A stretch of 64,000 bases of DNA from Delphinapterus leucas (taxonomy: Eukaryota > Chordata > Mammalia > Artiodactyla > Monodontidae). Positions 46,930-58,110 of this stretch are shown in pieces. The stretch's first letter is position 1, and each line of letters begins with the position of its first letter. The notes beneath the pieces are model-generated. The model was given only the letters and a program-made list of their open reading frames with translations. It searched no databases and was not told the origin of the DNA. The stretch lies in NCBI RefSeq assembly GCF_002288925.2, contig NW_022098036.1, positions 42,729,626 through 42,793,625 on the forward strand, written 5' to 3'. The position numbers and the translations under genes are program-made.

Positions 46930-47275
46930 TGATCAGATTAAATGTTAGAGGAAGTTATTTAAAAATTAAATTAATAGATAAGAAAGGCTTCATAGAGGTG
47001 GGTCTTGGACTAGTTCTTGAAGTTTTTAGATTAAATAGAAAAAAAGGTGTTCTGAAATAGGGACACTCTGAACACAGCGGGATGATCATGCAGGCATATG
47101 TGGAGGAAAGATTTGGGGTGAATAACAGTAGAAAACAAATTTGGGACCAAATTATGAGTATCTGGAAGCCAAGAAAGGGGTTCAGGCTGATTAACATAGA
47201 AAAAAGGGAGCCTCTGGCAGCCTTTTCATCAGGAGAAATAGCAGCTAAATATTGGCATTTATAAATAATTAACTT
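46930..47275 (+). repeat. Possible third copy of unnamed ancient repeat
   Basis: 'taagaaaggcttcatagagg', 'tgaacacagcgggatgatca', 'atgcaggcatatgtggagg' and 'gaagccaagaaaggggttca' match the style and order of 12690-13110 and 15590-16290. Weak. Confidence 0.35.
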
Positions 47276-48889
47276 CTCATTGTTTTTTAAGACCTTCCAT
47301 ACAGTACCACTACTCTGAGGGAACATAACACTCTTCTCATTCAATTCCAAGAGCTCAGGACTCAGACAATGCTTTTGAAAATCAGTAACCTGAAGAATTA
47401 TTGCAATGACATTGTATTGAGTGGCCCTTGCAAAAATTAGCAAAACTGTAACAGGAGAGTGTGGGTTTTTTTTCATGATTTCTCTACCCACTTTTAGCAT
47501 CTTCTCTTCGTTCTCCTTAACTAGGACAAGGAAGAGAACAATTTTTGTGCTTGCTGTCATTGAGACTGCAGATATACTGCAGAATGGTACTTTATATTCC
47601 AGAATGTTCCCTTTCTCTCCAATCAAAAATCTACCTGACCTGTACCCTATGTTCATGTTCTTAGGGCCCTCTTAAGTCATATTATCCAAGCTAGCTAACC
47701 TAAAGAATTTAGATGCTAGCTTATAAAAGTGTAATGTATTCCTCTTAACTGATGTGTAGGGGTGAAGAGATTTAGGAGCTAATAAAAAGCTGAAGGTATG
47801 GAACCCTTCAAATCTTACCACATATGTGGCCAAAAAATGGGCCAATGCTGTGTTCATCCCTGAATGTGGCCACTGGTTTTAATAAACGGAGAAGCAAAAA
47901 GTATGCTGAGCTATAACACTGAATCACTGAAGGTTTTAGAGTTTTACTGCATTCTAGAGGTGTGGCTTCATGGTCACTGAGCAGAGGAGCTGGAAAAGGC
48001 AAGCTCTTTTACCATCTATATCTGAAAGTCATATTGCCTGTATTTCCCATGCTTGACAGGAAGAACTGAGATGAATATTGCAAAACGAATATGCCAGCCA
48101 TGTGTGTGATATGCTACTAACATTTCAAACATGTTGCAAATACATGACACGCCTGTCATCCTAACCTTGTAAATCCCTCTGGTTTTCAGGGTGGTGAGTT
48201 GTAAACAGTAATGTTTCCAAGTCAGTAGTATTCTCTGCTATTTCAGGTCAGAAAACCTTGAAATAAACAATAAACAAATAAATAAACAAAAGGTTTATTT
48301 TTCAATATTAGTCAAGTTGAACTAATCTCATGCAAAGATCTAAATGGTAATGCTTTCCCTATACTATCCTTCACCAAAACAAAGCCCAAGATAATTTAAC
48401 TTCTGTAGTTATATTGGGTGATGTTTTAAAAAAATGTTTATTTTCAAAAATTAACCCAAGGCAATCTGAATAGTTTTTGATATCATGACTGCAGTTTTTT
48501 CCTATTACTTGAAAGTTGATGGCATGCAGGAAGCCTTAATATTGAATCAAGAAAAAAGAAATGAATAATCTAAAACTGTTTCACTGCTGAAGGATTTCAA
48601 TCAGTTTTCAGGCAGTCTTGAGAGTGAAGCAATGATATGAAGGTGTAATAGTCACTGCAAAACTGTATTGTCCTTGTGCCATTTTCCCTCAACTTTGTCT
48701 ACAATTTCTTTACTGAATTACCATAAGTGGTTCTTTATAGGGTAGTGATTCAATGGTCATTAAGAAGTTTACCTTAATACTCGATTTAAAAGAAACATAA
48801 ATAGTCATAAATATCATTGTGTAAAGAATTACTGTCCTAATTTTACCTCTAAAATATTGTCTATAGCTAGGTAGATAATAATGGAGAAA
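47276..48889. other. Unique sequence; right part of a 233-codon reverse ORF
   Basis: The ORF 46955-47656 on the minus strand is the longest outside L1. Its C-terminal third overlaps the ancient repeat to the left. It has hydrophobic stretches (for example LIIWSQICFLLLF) but no recognisable family and poor gene context. I do not call it a gene. The rest is unassigned. Confidence 0.45.
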
Positions 48890-49735
48890 ACATTGTTTTT
48901 TTATTGTTAATAAACTTTTTATGTTTTAGAACAGTTTTAGAGTCACAGCCAAATTGAATTGAAAGTACAGAGAGTTCCTCTATTTCCCTGCCACCACACA
49001 TGCACAGCTTTCCCCACCATCAGCATCCCCCACCAGAATGGTACCTTTATTACAATGGATGAGCTTACATTGATAAATGATTATCACTCAAAGTCCATAG
49101 TTTACATTAGGATTCACTCTTGGTGTTGTACAGTCTATGGGTTTTGACAAATATATGATATTGTAATATGTATCCATCATTGTAGTATCATAGAGAATAG
49201 TTTCCCTGCCCTAAAAATCCTCTACACTCTACCTATTCATCTCTCACTCTATTCTAATCCCTGGCAACCACTAATCTTTTTACTGTCTCCATAGTTTTGC
49301 CTTTTTGAAAACATCACAGAGTTGGAATCTCACAGTATATTACTTTTTCAGACTGGCTTCCTTAACTTTTAGTAATATGCATTTAAGATTCCTCCATGTC
49401 TTTACATCGCTTGCTAGTTCATTTCTTTTTTAGGGCTGAATAATATTCCATTGTTTGGATGTACCACAGTTTACTTATCTACCCACCTACTAAAGGACAT
49501 TTTGGTTGCTTCCAAGTTTGGGTAATTATGAACAAAGCTGGGATAAGCAACCATGTGCAGATTTTTGTGTAATCCTAGGTTTTCAATTCTTTTGGGTAAA
49601 AATGAAGGAATGCAACTGCTGGATTGTATAGTAAGAGTATGTTTCATTTTGTAAGAAATCGCCGAACTGTGTTCCAAAGTGGTTGTACCATTTTGCATTC
49701 CCAACAAAAATGAGTAAGAGTTCCTATGGGAAGAA
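48890..49735 (-). repeat. Ancient L1M fragment
   Basis: Antisense L1 3' sequence of good length: 'gttttagagtcacagccaaa', 'ctctattctaatccctggca', 'ggctgaataatattccattg', 'tttggttgcttccaagtttg', 'aactgctggattgtatagta'. Old L1 3' UTR plus ORF2 tail, all frames broken. Confidence 0.8.
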
Positions 49736-50282
49736 ACTTACTGTAGGGAGGAAGAGTGACTTCTCTGATAAGCATGTAGGATAAAGAACTAAACACATTT
49801 GGCTCAGTTTCCATTGGGGTCTTTCTCTATTTCAAAAGTATCCTATCCATACAGCACAGACCTTTATTCTCAGGCTCCTGCAAGGGAGACCTATGGTTGT
49901 GTAGTGTTGTCTGTGATTGAATGGTTTAGTGTATCTATTTCAGGGGTGGGATGACAGCAAGACAGTTTGTCTATAACCCTAAAGCCAAATTTTCCATTTG
50001 TCTGTCTTATTTTGTCTCAAACTCAGGTAGGCAAATAGAATCAATACCGTATATTGCCCTTCCCAACACCAATAGTAGTAATTTTAACTGGAAAAAAAAA
50101 TACATGGTATAATAAAAGATGATATAATATAAAAGGTTATGTACTGAACAGTTATTACACTTCCCACTCCTGGTTCTAATCAGCCTTCCCAGAGTCAAAA
50201 ACTAGGTTTTTTGTTTTTTGTTTTAAAGAAATATTCTATGTATAATCACGCACATGTGTATGTGTGTGTGATTATTCTATAT
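49736..50282. other. Unique sequence
   Basis: No gene. Possibly part of the L1M debris on either side, but not readable as such. Confidence 0.4.
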
Positions 50283-50667
50283 AAATTGTTTCTTTTTTTA
50301 ATTTTATTTTTAAAATAAATTTATTTATTTTTGGGTGCATTGGGTCTTTGCTGCTGCACGCTGGCTTTTCTCTAGTTGTGGTGAGCGGAGGCTACTCTTC
50401 GTTGCAGTGCGTGGGCTTCTCATTGCGGTGGCTTCTCTTGTTGCAGAGCATGGGCTCTAGGCGCATGGGCTTCAGTAGTTGTGGCATGCGGGCTCAGTAG
50501 TTGTGGCTTGCAGGTTCTAGAGCGCAGACTCAGTAGTTGTGGCACACAGGCTTAGCTGCTCCGCAGCATGTGGGATCTTCCCGGACCACGGCTCAAACCC
50601 GTGTCTCCTGCATTGGCAGGCAGATTCTTAACCGCTGTGCCACCAAGGAAACCCTAAATTGTTTCTT
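50283..50667 (-). mobile_element. Long CHR-type SINE with target-site duplication
   Basis: SINE body 50295-50655 on the reverse strand: T-rich tail, 'gggtgcattgggtctttgct', repeated 'cagtagttgtggc' units, then 'gcatgtgggatcttcccgga' and the tRNA-like head ending 'gctgtgccaccaaggaaacc'. Flanked by a perfect 12-bp duplication 'aaattgtttctt' (50283-50294 and 50656-50667). Longer and more diverged than the short SINEs; the CHR-1-type form is likely. Confidence 0.9.
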
Positions 50668-51085
50668 AATCTTGCTTGTTTCACTTAAATATGTATCTTG
50701 GTGATCATTCAATACAGTACATTTGAGGGCTATTTCATTCTTTTTAATGGCAGAAATGTATTCCATGTTACAGCTGTACCAATGTATTTGGCCAGTACCT
50801 TATCTATTGCCATATAGATTGTGTCCATTCTTTTGTTACTAAAACGTTGCTTCACTACTACCCTTTGTGTGAGTGAGTACATTTGTAGACTATATTCCTA
50901 GAAGTGAATATGCTGTATGAAAGGGTAAGTGCAATTAAAATTTGATACTTATAATTATTGTCAAATTGCTTTCCAAAGGGCATTCTCCTACCAATAACAT
51001 TTGAGAATGCCTGTTTCTCTGTATCTTTACTAATATTGCATAATATCAAATATTTTGATCTTAACAATTTTGCTTTTTATAAAGA
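50668..51085 (-). repeat. Ancient L1M fragment
   Basis: 'atggcagaaatgtattccat', 'atattcctagaagtgaatat' and 'caaattgctttccaaagggc' are antisense L1 3' words. The SINE to its left was inserted at its edge. Confidence 0.6.
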
Positions 51086-51214
51086 AGATTAGACTTTCTC
51101 GTTGTTGCTACAAATACCATCAGGATATAGCTTATTTACTTTATTGTTTGGTATGAAAATCAAAGCAACAAGAATGTATCAGTTCCCTTTGACTCTCGAT
51201 GAAAGTAGTTTAAA

Positions 51215-51222
<8 letters not shown>

Positions 51223-51258
<36 letters not shown>
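51223..51258. repeat. (GT)18 microsatellite
   Basis: Pure GT run in unique sequence. Confidence 0.95.
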
Positions 51259-51263
<5 letters not shown>

Positions 51264-52235
51264 CTCTGTTCTTACCCTCATACTTCAAACCCCAAATTCA
51301 AACATACTTTTAGGTTTCTTTAAAAAGCACGCACTTGGATACAAAACACTCTAATTTCTAGTGTGAGCAGCCCCATCTGCAAAGAGCAAAACTAACCTTA
51401 CAGGTATGTAATTTCATGGTGTCTTATATAAGTGGTCATATTTTGTGAGGAGAAAATGCCAATGAGGCATAGTTAAAGGTCACCTATTTTAATGAACCGG
51501 TTTATGACTCATGGTTTTACCCTTACGTTTCTTTTGCTTTATTCGTAGGTTATACTTTGATTAGCATATAGATTGTCTAATAATTGTAGTATTTCAGGTT
51601 TAAATAATTCCTTATCCAATGTGCTTCCTCATCCAGAATTAATGGTGCATTCTTACAAGCTGGGGTGGGGGGTGGTGGGGAAGACAAAAGGAGGGAGGGA
51701 GAGGGAAGAGACAGAGAGAAAGAGGGATTACAAAGGTGAAGTGGGAAATGGTTTAAGGAGAAGAAAGCTTAGGTCTCTATTTTGTTAGATTCTCTGGTGC
51801 TAGTATCCTGCTGAGGTAGGAAGCTTTCTCAGAGAAAAAGAAATGAATCCTGTGTTCCAGGCTGAGTTGATGCTATATTTTTTCATGTGACTTCATTTTA
51901 TCTGTTATATTTACTTAGATTCAGTTTATCTCTTCTCCTGACTCTGTCGGTGATAGAACATGGATATCACATAAGCAAAGTAATAACCGACTTAATTCTT
52001 CCTAAATGATGTTAGTCCTCTGACTCATTCTCCAATCCCCATGTCCAACTCCCCCTCCAGACTTTTAGGTGGCATTGGACCTCTGCTCTGGTGATTTAAA
52101 AAAATACTGTATTGCTGCCTCGAATTATATTTAAACAACTCAAAATTCACATTTACCCAGGAGGGACGACAGCAGAGTTTCATAGTGTCCCTGTGGGTTT
52201 CTCTAGGAAGGTATTAGTTAAGCTTATATTAGTTG
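51259..52235. other. Unique sequence, no gene seen
   Basis: A purine-rich (GGGA/GAGA) patch lies at about 51660-51770 and explains the charged ORF there. No repeat named. Confidence 0.5.
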
Positions 52236-52450
52236 AGAGCCTTCTATATACAGGGTCAATGTGCTATTTTATTGAATCATCACAACCCCTATGAAGTAAG
52301 TATTGTTATTCTAGTTTTATAGATTAAGAAACTAAATCATAGAGGCCAAGGACATTGTCTAAAATCACAGGGCTGGGCTCCAGTCACCAGAGCCAAGTTT
52401 TGAGCCTGCTCGAACTTAAAGCTGCATGTTTTTCTACCACACTACTTTGC
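52236..52450 (-). repeat. MIR SINE remnant
   Basis: Antisense MIR: 'aatcatcacaacccctatga', 'agtaagtattgttattctag', 'agattaagaaactaaatcat', then head words 'gggctccagtcaccagag'. Confidence 0.7.
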
Positions 52451-52599
52451 CTAAATATGTTGACGTTTGTAGGTCCTGAAAGATAATGTACACAAAAGTA
52501 TCTGTAAAGTATTATGTTAGCAAACGGTGTATTAATGCTCAGGGATACTTTTCCTATGTGTTTAATGACTTCATATTTCCTATAACATAGAATAAACAG

Positions 52600-52851
52600 A
52601 AGTGAACGATTAAATAATTTAAAACTTAACAGGCCTATGAAGAGATATAATAAGTAATATATACCCATATCCCCACAACTCAGCCTAAGAAGTGAAACAT
52701 TTCAGGACAGTTAAAGCTGTGCCCCATCCTCTATACTTCTCCCCTATCATTTACATTACTTCCTACCCTTTCTTTTATCTTCCTGAAGAGAAAACCACTA
52801 CCCTGAATGTGGAATTTATCATTCTCATTTATTTCTCTAATCCGTAACTAA
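52600..52851 (-). repeat. L1M fragment, left part of an interrupted copy
   Basis: 'gtgccccatcctctatactt' and 'gagaaaaccactaccctgaa' are antisense old-L1 3' UTR words. The same element resumes at 53473 after two DNA transposons. Confidence 0.55.
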
Positions 52852-53259
52852 CAGAGGTATCCCCTACTTTTCGAAAGTTTGCTTTACACCACTTCACTTT
52901 TACGAAAGACCTACATTAGTACCTGTTTTCGCTAACCAGAAGAAATTGAAGGGGACTTTTGCTTTTAGGAAGAAAGGTAAAAAGTGAAAATAGCATTCAG
53001 CGATGGTTTTGCAGCGAGCCCTTATAGAGGCAGTGCACCACTGCCAAGCTCCTTCTCTGGGAATGACACTCAGCATCTCAGCATCAAACTGCCATAGCTC
53101 TGAACTGTGTCTGTGAGCATCTATCTTTGTCTCGATTTATTCTGTGCATCCATTAGCAAGATGAGTCCTAAGGTAATTGTTTCTTTGCTTTATGCCATTT
53201 CACCTTAACAAAAGTTTTCACAGGAACACTGTACTTTCAAATAGTGGGAGAAACCTGTA
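52852..53259. repeat. Old DNA-transposon-like repeat, Tigger group suspected
   Basis: Opens 'acagaggtatcccctacttt', then 'cgaaagtttgctttacacca' and 'tacgaaagacctacattagt'. Later 'ctgtgcatccattagcaaga' precedes 'tgagtcctaaggtaattg'. I recognise it as a dispersed element with CGAAAG/TACGAAAG motifs and think it is Tigger-related. No transposase. Confidence 0.45.
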
Positions 53260-53470
53260 CAGTTGACCCTTGAACAATATGTGGGTTAGGGATGACCCCC
53301 CTTCATTCCCCCTTCCTGGCAGTCAAAAATCTTCCTATAGCTTTACATTTGGTGGTCTGCATCCACGGGTTCAATCCACCATGGATTGTGTAGTACTGTG
53401 GTATTTACTATTGAAAAAAATGCATGTGGAAGTAGATCCATGCAGTTCAAACCCATGTTAGGGTCAACTG
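53260..53470. mobile_element. Tigger/MER44-like deletion-derivative DNA transposon
   Basis: A 211-bp element with terminal inverted repeats: left 'cagttgacccttgaacaata', right end 'gttagggtcaactg'. Flanked by TA (53258-53259 and 53471-53472). Same family as 6869-7090. Confidence 0.75.
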
Positions 53471-53472
53471 TA

Positions 53473-53640
53473 TATAGTAGTATTTTTGGTTTTTAAAATC
53501 TCTGTATACATTCTATCATGCTTTATACAGTCATAGGCAACTGGCTTTTTTCATTCAAATTTATGTTTTTAGATTCATATACGTTTGTAAGTATACCTCT
53601 AGATTTTTAAGTGAAAACATTTAAAATATTTTTCTGAAAA
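53473..53640 (-). repeat. L1M fragment, right part of an interrupted copy
   Basis: 'ctggcttttttcattcaaat' and 'tttatgtttttagattcata' continue the antisense L1M begun at 52600. Confidence 0.5.
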
Positions 53641-53664
53641 GTGGATAGTAAAAATAATAACTTG

Positions 53665-53870
53665 ATTCAATGAGCTAGGCCCTGTAACTGAGCACTTTAC
53701 ATATTAATTTATTTAATCTTTACAATACTAGATTTTATTATCCGTATTGCTGAAGTGCAGAAAGTTTAAATTATTCACACAAGGTAACAGCTAGTCAATA
53801 GCAGAGCTGGAATTCCGACACGAATATTTATAACCCCAGTTCTGTAATTTTTCTCTTTTACACTGCAGTG
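53665..53870 (-). repeat. MIR SINE remnant
   Basis: Antisense MIR: 'tttatttaatctttacaata', 'cacacaaggtaacagctagt', 'caatagcagagctggaattc'. Confidence 0.65.
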
Positions 53871-54639
53871 ACTACCTCTACTGAATTCCAACTTTCATCT
53901 CATTCATTTCTCTTCAAGATCAAGGCTCCAAGCTCCTGGCCCAGGGCAAGGCGTAGAGCAAGAAACAGTGACCCCCAAGTGTGCAGAAGCTGCCTTGGTA
54001 ATGCAGCCCCCAGGGTTACCACCTCCCCACTGCCTCTCATTTACAGAGGCAGTTACCCTCTACCGTTACTGTGCTGTGTAGTGACATTTGGCATCACCTA
54101 GGGCACCTGTTTCCTGAGACATCCTACCCATAAAAGGAAATAACTACTCCAGGAATCCATCCCCCAACTAAAACCTAGGCCAATTCACTACCGTGCACCA
54201 TGATTGAAAAGATGCCATAGAAAAATGTAACAGGCCTTCACAAACCAACCAACAGAGCAACTGTTAAGCAAAATTGCTGGGTCTACAATTACTACTATTA
54301 CAAACTATCTATTAAAGAGCAGCCTCTGCCTCCCTCTTGACTCTTTCATTAGCACAATACTCCCACATTAGTACCCAATTATAAACAAGCCCTGTCCAAA
54401 TTTACACTGCTCTCCAAATTACATACACAGACTGATTAATGTTTCCTTAAAGAGCAAAATCTGTGAGAGCACTAAATACTCCTTTCGTTTCAGAGTGTGG
54501 TGGCTTTATAGTTAGACCCTTTTGAATACACGTGGTAACAGCCTTTTAACGCGGTCTGCAGAAACAGGCACTGTACTTGGACTGTTTCTTGTAAAGCAGA
54601 AATCAAGAACAGCAGGACCCTGCCTACTTCTCACATCAT
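53871..54639. other. Unique sequence, no gene seen
   Basis: ORF 53868-54101 (77 codons) has no domain. Nothing else recognised. Confidence 0.5.
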
Positions 54640-54897
54640 CTAGGAGCTTTCTCCTCTCTCATTGAACATGCCCCAACCATGCTGTCCTTAAAAGTTCTCA
54701 GACTCAACCACGTTCACTCCTGCCTTAAAGCCTTTGCTTTTGCCATTTGCTGTTTCCTCTGCCTAGAGGGTTGTTTTCCCAGATTTCAGAAAGGCTGACT
54801 TCTTGTCAATCATATCTTAGTTCAAGTCTCATCCACCCCTTTGCAGGTCTTCCCTAGCATATATTATATGCTCAATAAATACTTGTTGAATCAATCA
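54640..54897 (+). repeat. L2 LINE 3' end
   Basis: 'tgccttaaagcctttgcttt', 'ctgtttcctctgcctagagg', 'tcttagttcaagtctcatcc', and a terminal 'gctcaataaatacttgttga'. A good L2 3' end with its typical AATAAATA tail. Confidence 0.8.
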
Positions 54898-55689
54898 ATT
54901 AAAAGTTGCCAATGCATTTAATTTCTATATAGCATACATTTTGTATCTGTTGACCTTGATGATGTCATCTGATGTGTGTTTCCATTGAAAGCACGGGTCC
55001 AAAAGTTTTTGGTGGGAGGAAGGAGAAAGGCCATTCTATATTATTGTGCCCTGGCTCCATCAGATCTTGCACTCCCTCTGTTGTTCTTTTATTGGGAGGC
55101 TTCGACCTCATGTATAGTATTAAAGATTGATAAAGTGGCATCATCTTTTTTTAAAACATAACTAACACCTGATGGAATCAGTGAAGAGCATCAGGAAGAG
55201 ACAGTTAAACTTTGATATGCAAGTATCGAGTATTTCTTGATATCAAAGTATTTCTTTGTGTATTTTTCACAGACATATAGCTTCTACACTACCCGTCAAC
55301 AAGTAGAAAGCAGATATTCGCTGGACAGACAAGGTAATCTATCATGGTATCATCGTATCTTGCTTTCTGCTTCCCTATGTAAGGTTGTTGATCAACATTT
55401 CTTCAACTTCCACCACTTTAACTCAAGCAAAAACTAAAGCACATTTTGTATATGCAAAACACATTTTCAGCTGTTCACAAGTGCACCGTGTCTACCAATA
55501 CTGCTTGGAGGGTGGAAACAGCACAAAAACAACCTTTCACTTATCATCCTTTTAGATATGGTATATCTAGTTTCTTCTACTAGAGTGCAAACCTGACAAG
55601 TGGTAACTCCATAAGTTCTTGTCTCTTTAACTCTTGTCTTCTATATGAGAATGAGACGATCAATGTGACCACAAACTTATAATAGGATT
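54898..55689. other. Unique sequence, no gene seen
   Basis: Nothing recognised; short ORFs only. Confidence 0.5.
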
Positions 55690-56100
55690 TTAGGTACATT
55701 ATCACTGATATAATAAAAACCCTCTTCCCTCACTGCCATGAGTTAATTCTTTTGATCCAGCCCAAAATAGAATTGGCCTTTTCTTTCCTGTTTCTTTGTC
55801 AGCAGCTATTTTTGCAAGGTTTTCATTACTTCTTAATTGTTCAAACTTCCTATCTTCATTTTTCATGTTAAGGACCAATTTTACAAATGAGTTCATTATC
55901 TCTACCATTTTAGACTCATCATTAATTTCATGCTCCTCATTTATTAGTGGACCTATTTTCTCTTTGGTACTTCTTTTCTCGCTGCAGTATTTGTAAAATG
56001 CTGTTGTTTTCTTTGAGTCCCCTTTACAAGCTTTATTAAGTTGTCTTTATGCAACTGGTATCTTTCCTATGTTTAATTGATGTATCTTTCAATTCCAAAT
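55690..56100 (-). repeat. CR1/L3/L2-clade LINE remnant, RT-linker region
   Basis: On the reverse strand one frame, open for about 100 codons, reads ACKGDSKKTTAFYKYCSEKR, then KEKIGPLINEEHE, then MVEIMNSFVKLVL. This is the order of the linker before the reverse transcriptase in CR1/L2/L3 proteins (K-(N/D)-x-K-x-F-Y-x-Y, K-x-x-x-GPL-x-N-x-x-x-E, A-E-x-LN-x-F-F). It is an ancient dead fragment: a TAA lies in frame just upstream and no downstream RT motif could be read. The clade is inferred by eye and may be L3 rather than CR1. Confidence 0.5.
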
Positions 56101-56111
56101 TGTAATTTTTT

Positions 56112-56471
56112 TCTTCATTGACTTTATTTTTTTAACATTTTAATATATTATCCCATTGCTTCTATCTATCTATTTATTTTTAGCTGCATTGGGTCTTTGT
56201 TGCAGTGCACGGGCTTCTCATTGCAGTGGCTTCTCTTGTTGCGGAGCACGGACTCTAGGCGCACGGGCTTCAGTAGTTGTGACACTGAACAGGCTCAGTA
56301 ATTGTGGCTCGCGGGCTCTAGAGTGCAGGCTCAATAGTTGTGGTGCATGGGCTTAGTTGCTCCACGGCATGTGGGATCTTCTTGAACTAGGCATCAAACC
56401 CATGTCCCTTGCATTGGCAGTCAGGTTTTTGACCACTGTGCCACCAGGGAAGTCCCTCTTCATTGACTTTA
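56112..56471 (-). mobile_element. Long CHR-type SINE with target-site duplication
   Basis: SINE body 56127-56456, reverse strand: T-rich/TATC tail, 'gctgcattgggtctttgttg', 'cttcagtagttgtgacactg', 'gcatgtgggatcttcttgaa', head ending 'gtgccaccagggaagtccc'. Perfect 15-bp duplication 'tcttcattgacttta' at 56112-56126 and 56457-56471. Same long form as 50295-50655. Confidence 0.9.
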
Positions 56472-57049
56472 ATATGAGATGTTAAAATACATTTATATTT
56501 ACACTTCATATTTGTACACCTCATTCTAAAAATACATTTTAAATCTGCTCTAGTCTTCTTAAAATATCAATAGAAGAAGTACTGGCAGAAAGAAAATTGA
56601 GACAATTTCACATCTTATAAATGCATTACTTTATACAATAAATTTCTTCATCCTTAATTAGTGAAGATATTCATAATAGTTTTATCTGTTAGGCTGATAC
56701 AGAACATTATTTAACAATGCCCTTGGCCAGGGCACATAGCAAAGCCAAGGTATAGAATTTCAGTTGCTAAACTTGTGGGCATCTGAGGAAAGAATGTGTA
56801 GGGTAGAGGTAAATAGCATGGACCAAGATATGGAAGACCTGGTTCTACATCATGAACATTCCTAAATACTTTTAACCAAGTCTCTTGCTCTTTCTGTCTG
56901 CTAGAGTTTCTGCATCTCCATTTTGATCCTCACCTCCCTGTATTTCTTAGAAACATGGGGATAGGGGTGGGAAAGGGAGAGGATGTATTTGCAGGTAGAG
57001 CGTGCTGGCAGAATCTAGGCAGAAAAAAATACTGTAATCCATGATTCCT
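56472..57049. other. Unique sequence, no gene seen
   Basis: Nothing recognised. Confidence 0.5.
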
Positions 57050-57200
57050 GCCGCGATACTACAGAGCATTGGATTAGGAGACAGGAGACCTGAGGTTTTA
57101 TTGTAGGTTTGCTATTTTATGACTCCTTGGCAAATGAGCTTTCTCATTTGTAAAATGTGGGAGTTGAATTGATGATAGTTAACATTCCTTCTAAGTGTTT
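57050..57200 (+). repeat. MIR-like SINE remnant
   Basis: 'agcattggattaggagacag', 'gagacctgaggttttattgt', 'atttgtaaaatgtgggagtt' follow the MIR-like order. Confidence 0.5.
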
Positions 57201-57929
57201 TATATGATTCTTAAAATTTGGAGTTTATTAAGTCATTCACTAGGAGGTTTATTTATGTATTAGAATTCTTAGGTTCCTATTAAGTTCTTCAGTCTCTTTC
57301 TTGGAACTCTAAATGAGCCTGACTGTTTCATACACCACGTATGTGCCAGCTCTCAAAAGCAACTCCTGGATACCAGCCTATGTTTGAAGTTAATACCCAG
57401 GGTTCCTGTTTGCCTAATCCCCCAGTGATTTTGTCTATACTCTAGTTTCACTTAGCTTTGAACTCTTGGTGTTGAGGTCTCTGTTGCATATGGCCTCAGT
57501 GTTCTCAGCTGAACTAGGTCACATCTTTGACTCTAATCTTAACTTACCACTCAGGAGGGAGCGCTCAGCCAGCTGTAGACCTGAACAACACAGTTTCTAC
57601 AAATTCAAACAAACTAGTCCCTGACTCTCACTGACCTTTGTATGGTTGGGATCATGCATCAGATAATTATTTATTAAATATTTTGTCCTAGGGAAAATTT
57701 TCCTCTGAGACATAGCTCTGCCATTTGTAAAAACTACTTACCTACTTTATCAAATCTGCTATGAAAATCAAATGAAATAATTTCTATGAAGTTTCTTTGT
57801 AAAATATCTTGTGCATCCCTGTGTGCAAATACCTAAAATAATAACTTCTCTAACACTGCTCCTTATTCTTTTTAAACTTCCGTGTGCATGTGTTTGTGTT
57901 TTTGTTTGTTTGTTTGTTTGTTACACATA
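57201..57929. other. Unique sequence with a (TTTG)n tract
   Basis: (TTTG)5-6 is at about 57897-57922. Nothing else recognised. Confidence 0.5.
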
Positions 57930-58110
57930 TCCCCACATCTCTCCCACTCCTTGAAAGAATCTCTATCTTTTTTCAATCTGGTAGACTCCTATTCATTTCT
58001 CAAGACCCAGCTCAAAGGTTATCTCTTACGTGAAACATTCCTATCTCTTCCAGGCAGAGAAAGCGGTGTTCTTCTCCACAGTCATTATGCACTTTGTTTA
58101 CATCTTTAGT
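57930..58110 (+). repeat. L2 LINE 3' fragment
   Basis: 'aagacccagctcaaaggtta', 'tctcttacgtgaaacattcc' and 'ttatgcactttgtttacatc' follow the L2 3' region order. The 75-codon ORF across it is not a gene. Confidence 0.55.

Noticed and set aside
53868..54101. 77-codon ORF as a host exon
   Set aside because: No splice-site pair, homology or codon pattern that I can defend.
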